Below, one piece after another: positions 62,506 through 64,000 of a stretch of DNA of 64,000 nt (position 1 is its first letter; every line of letters begins with the position of its first letter). Below the pieces are notes generated by a model. The model did no database searches, was not told the origin of the DNA, and saw only the letters and a list, made by a program, of their open reading frames with translations. This DNA comes from Rhodanobacteraceae bacterium (GTDB lineage Bacteria; Pseudomonadota; Gammaproteobacteria; Xanthomonadales; SZUA-5): the NCBI GenBank assembly GCA_024234055.1, contig JACKOW010000017.1, forward strand, positions 23,616 to 87,615, given 5' to 3'. The position numbers were made by a program, and so were the translations under genes.

Positions 62506-63927
62506 TCAGGACTGTTTCTCACTGGCCAGAGAGGTCAATTCGGGTTCGTCGGGAAACATCTTCAGCGCCTGCGCCAGCAATCCCTTGGCGGCATCATTGC
62601 TGCCACCCTGGCGCAGAATCTTGACTTCGTTGGCCATGGCCTGCACCAGCTTCTTGCGCACTTGCTGCGCGCGCTCCTTGTTGGCCGGACTCAAGCCGGC
62701 CTGCTGGATGGTGTCAAAGGCGTCCGACCACTTCTTCTCGTTGATCAGGCGTTCGGCCTTGGCCAGCACACCTTCGGCCATGCCCTGGGTACCGCCCAGC
62801 TGCGCCAAGGCCTTGTCCGAGGCGCCGGTACCGGCATCTGGAGCGGGCGCCGACCGCCCGAACAACTGCGCCAATCCCCAAGCCAGCGCCACAGCAACAG
62901 CAATCACCAAGGTAATCCGCATCAGGGCACGCGGCAGATTGGACCTGGGTGCCTGACGGTAGTTTCTGGCCGGCGCTGCAGATGCGGCGACCGGCGTCGG
63001 TGCAGGCGCTGGTCGCGGGACAGGATCGGCCGCAGCGGCCTGCACGACAGTCGGCGCTCCCAGGGCCTGAGTTTCAGCCTGACGGGCGGCGGCCTTGGTC
63101 GTTGACCGCATGGCCTCGGTGCGCGGCTCACGCACGGTCTTGGGCTCGATGAAGCCGTCAAGTGCGGCCACCAGCTCACGGGCGCTGGCAAAGCGCTCTG
63201 CGGCGCTCTTGGCCAGGGTCTTGTCGATCAACGACTGGTACAGCGCAAAGGCCTCCGGCAACTTCGGCACCGGCTCGCTCAGGTGTTTTCCAATCACCGC
63301 GTAGGGATCATCGGCATCGAAGGGCGGTCGGCCCGTCAGCATCTCGAACAGCACGATGCCCAGACTGTAAAGGTCGGCGCGGCCATCGCCGCTCTCACCC
63401 TCGATCTGCTCGGGGCTCATGTAGTGCGGACTGCCGATCTGCATGCTCCCGGCTTCGCTCTGCGCCTTGAGGATGCCCAGATCGCCAAGCACTGCGGCTC
63501 CGTCGCCGCGGAACATGATGTTGGATGGCTTGATGTCGCGATGCACCACGCCCTGGGAATGCGCGTATTCGAGTGCGCTGGCCAGATCCCGGGTGATGCG
63601 CAAGGCTTCGACCGGCGCCATCGGCTGTTGCATGCGATCGCGCAGCGTGCCACCTGGCACAAACTCGGTGGCGATATAGGGAAAGCCTCCGGCAGAACCA
63701 ATGTCGAAGACGGCGAGCACATGGGGGTGATTCAGGCGCGCCGCGCTCTTGCCCTCATCCACGAAGCGCTGGCGCAGACCGGGATCGTCGAAGAACTCCT
63801 CGCTCAGGACTTTCAACGCGACTTGCCGCGCCAGCGACTGCTGCTCGGCCAGGAAGGTGCGCGAGCGCTTGCTCTGCTTCAGAACCTTGAGCAGGCGATA
63901 CCCGGGAATTTGCGGCAGTTCAGCCAT
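62506..63927 (-). CDS. Membrane-anchored Ser/Thr protein kinase
   Basis: A 473-residue protein. The N-terminal kinase (10-270) has VALKVL with Lys39, HRDIKPSN near 130, DLG in place of DFG and the SPEQ (APE) motif, plus FEMLTGRPPFDADD. The glycine-rich loop is replaced by LKQSKRSRTF. A Pro/Ala linker leads to one membrane helix (about 335-357) and an extracytoplasmic helical tail. With the nearby PP2C it forms a likely regulatory pair. The start at 63927 has no strong ribosome site. Confidence 0.92.
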   Translation of the reverse strand: MAELPQIPGYRLLKVLKQSKRSRTFLAEQQSLARQVALKVLSEEFFDDPGLRQRFVDEGKSAARLNHPHVLAVFDIGSAGGFPYIATEFVPGGTLRDRMQQPMAPVEALRITRDLASALEYAHSQGVVHRDIKPSNIMFRGDGAAVLGDLGILKAQSEAGSMQIGSPHYMSPEQIEGESGDGRADLYSLGIVLFEMLTGRPPFDADDPYAVIGKHLSEPVPKLPEAFALYQSLIDKTLAKSAAERFASARELVAALDGFIEPKTVREPRTEAMRSTTKAAARQAETQALGAPTVVQAAAADPVPRPAPAPTPVAASAAPARNYRQAPRSNLPRALMRITLVIAVAVALAWGLAQLFGRSAPAPDAGTGASDKALAQLGGTQGMAEGVLAKAERLINEKKWSDAFDTIQQAGLSPANKERAQQVRKKLVQAMANEVKILRQGGSNDAAKGLLAQALKMFPDEPELTSLASEKQS

Positions 63928-64000
63928 GTCACTCTATTCGTGGGCGCTGCCGGTGATTAGACCCGTGCTCGGCACTGAACCGCAAGGACGGCGTGCCGTT
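63928..64000. other. Right edge of window
   Basis: Only upstream sequence of the kinase gene is seen; nothing else is supported. Confidence 0.5.

Overview
The window reads as a high-GC gammaproteobacterial chromosome, most like the Lysobacterales (Xanthomonadales). This rests on gene order, not on any search: nudJ-like/mnmA; lptB-lptA-lptC-kdsC-kdsD facing ibaG-murA; DUF3108-purN-purM facing DUF2066, a CDP-alcohol transferase, PerM and hda; pilT divergent from yggS; ffs-dnaX-ybaB-recR; kdkA beside a family 9 glycosyltransferase. Nearly every gap between operons is packed with palindromic or tandem repeats. The genus cannot be fixed from this alone.

Layout. 1-2029: 5' part of a secreted protein with two P-domain-like modules. 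2578-7100: prfC, a membrane-anchored metallo-beta-lactamase fold protein, and metB preceded by three tandem MetJ-type met boxes. 7479-11700: a tightly coupled five-gene cassette (thermostable-hemolysin family protein, AMP-forming ligase, haem-oxygenase-like diiron protein, short-chain dehydrogenase, exported TPR protein), the best candidate for an undescribed pathway. 12016-22756: infA, clpA/clpS, a Nudix hydrolase, mnmA, LPS transport and Kdo synthesis genes, ibaG, murA. 23255-29639: DUF3108, purN/purM, DUF2066, a phospholipid synthase-like protein, PerM-like permease, hda. 29779-34150: pilU, an unknown exported protein, pilT, yggS. 34720-38497: a DUF6265-cyclophilin fusion, a membrane protein with a Gly/Cys-rich tail, a DUF1232 protein. 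38583-48931: two RND pumps with one adaptor, two small cytochromes c, a lipoprotein, a HIT protein. 49086-52264: recR, ybaB, dnaX, 4.5S RNA, tRNA-Ser(GGA). 53285-58750: moaE/D/C/A, a beta-lactamase fold hydrolase, Kdo kinase, a glycosyltransferase, DUF6165. 58824-63927: an AstE/AspA-like hydrolase, tRNA-Ser(CGA), a PP2C phosphatase, a GluR0-like channel and a Ser/Thr kinase.

How the parts fit. Envelope building dominates: kdsC/kdsD make Kdo, kdkA and the glycosyltransferase act on the LPS core, lptABC export it, murA starts peptidoglycan. Housekeeping (translation, replication, purines, tRNA thiolation, molybdopterin) makes up most of the rest. The accessory interest lies in the hemolysin-family cassette, the channel/phosphatase/kinase group, and the repeats.

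Repeats. Several classes recur. (1) A roughly 300-bp element (copies at 4193, 34361 and 52927, fragments elsewhere) whose core folds as a four-way cloverleaf. (2) Elements bounded by inverted arms that are themselves short tandem repeats of 7-10 bases. (3) Short hairpins of the types GTAGGAGCGACCTCGCGTCG and TGTGGGAGCGGACTTCGTCC. (4) A 245-bp element with terminal inverted repeats filling the dnaX-ybaB gap and overlapping the dnaX stop codon. All functional statements are made from sequence inspection only.
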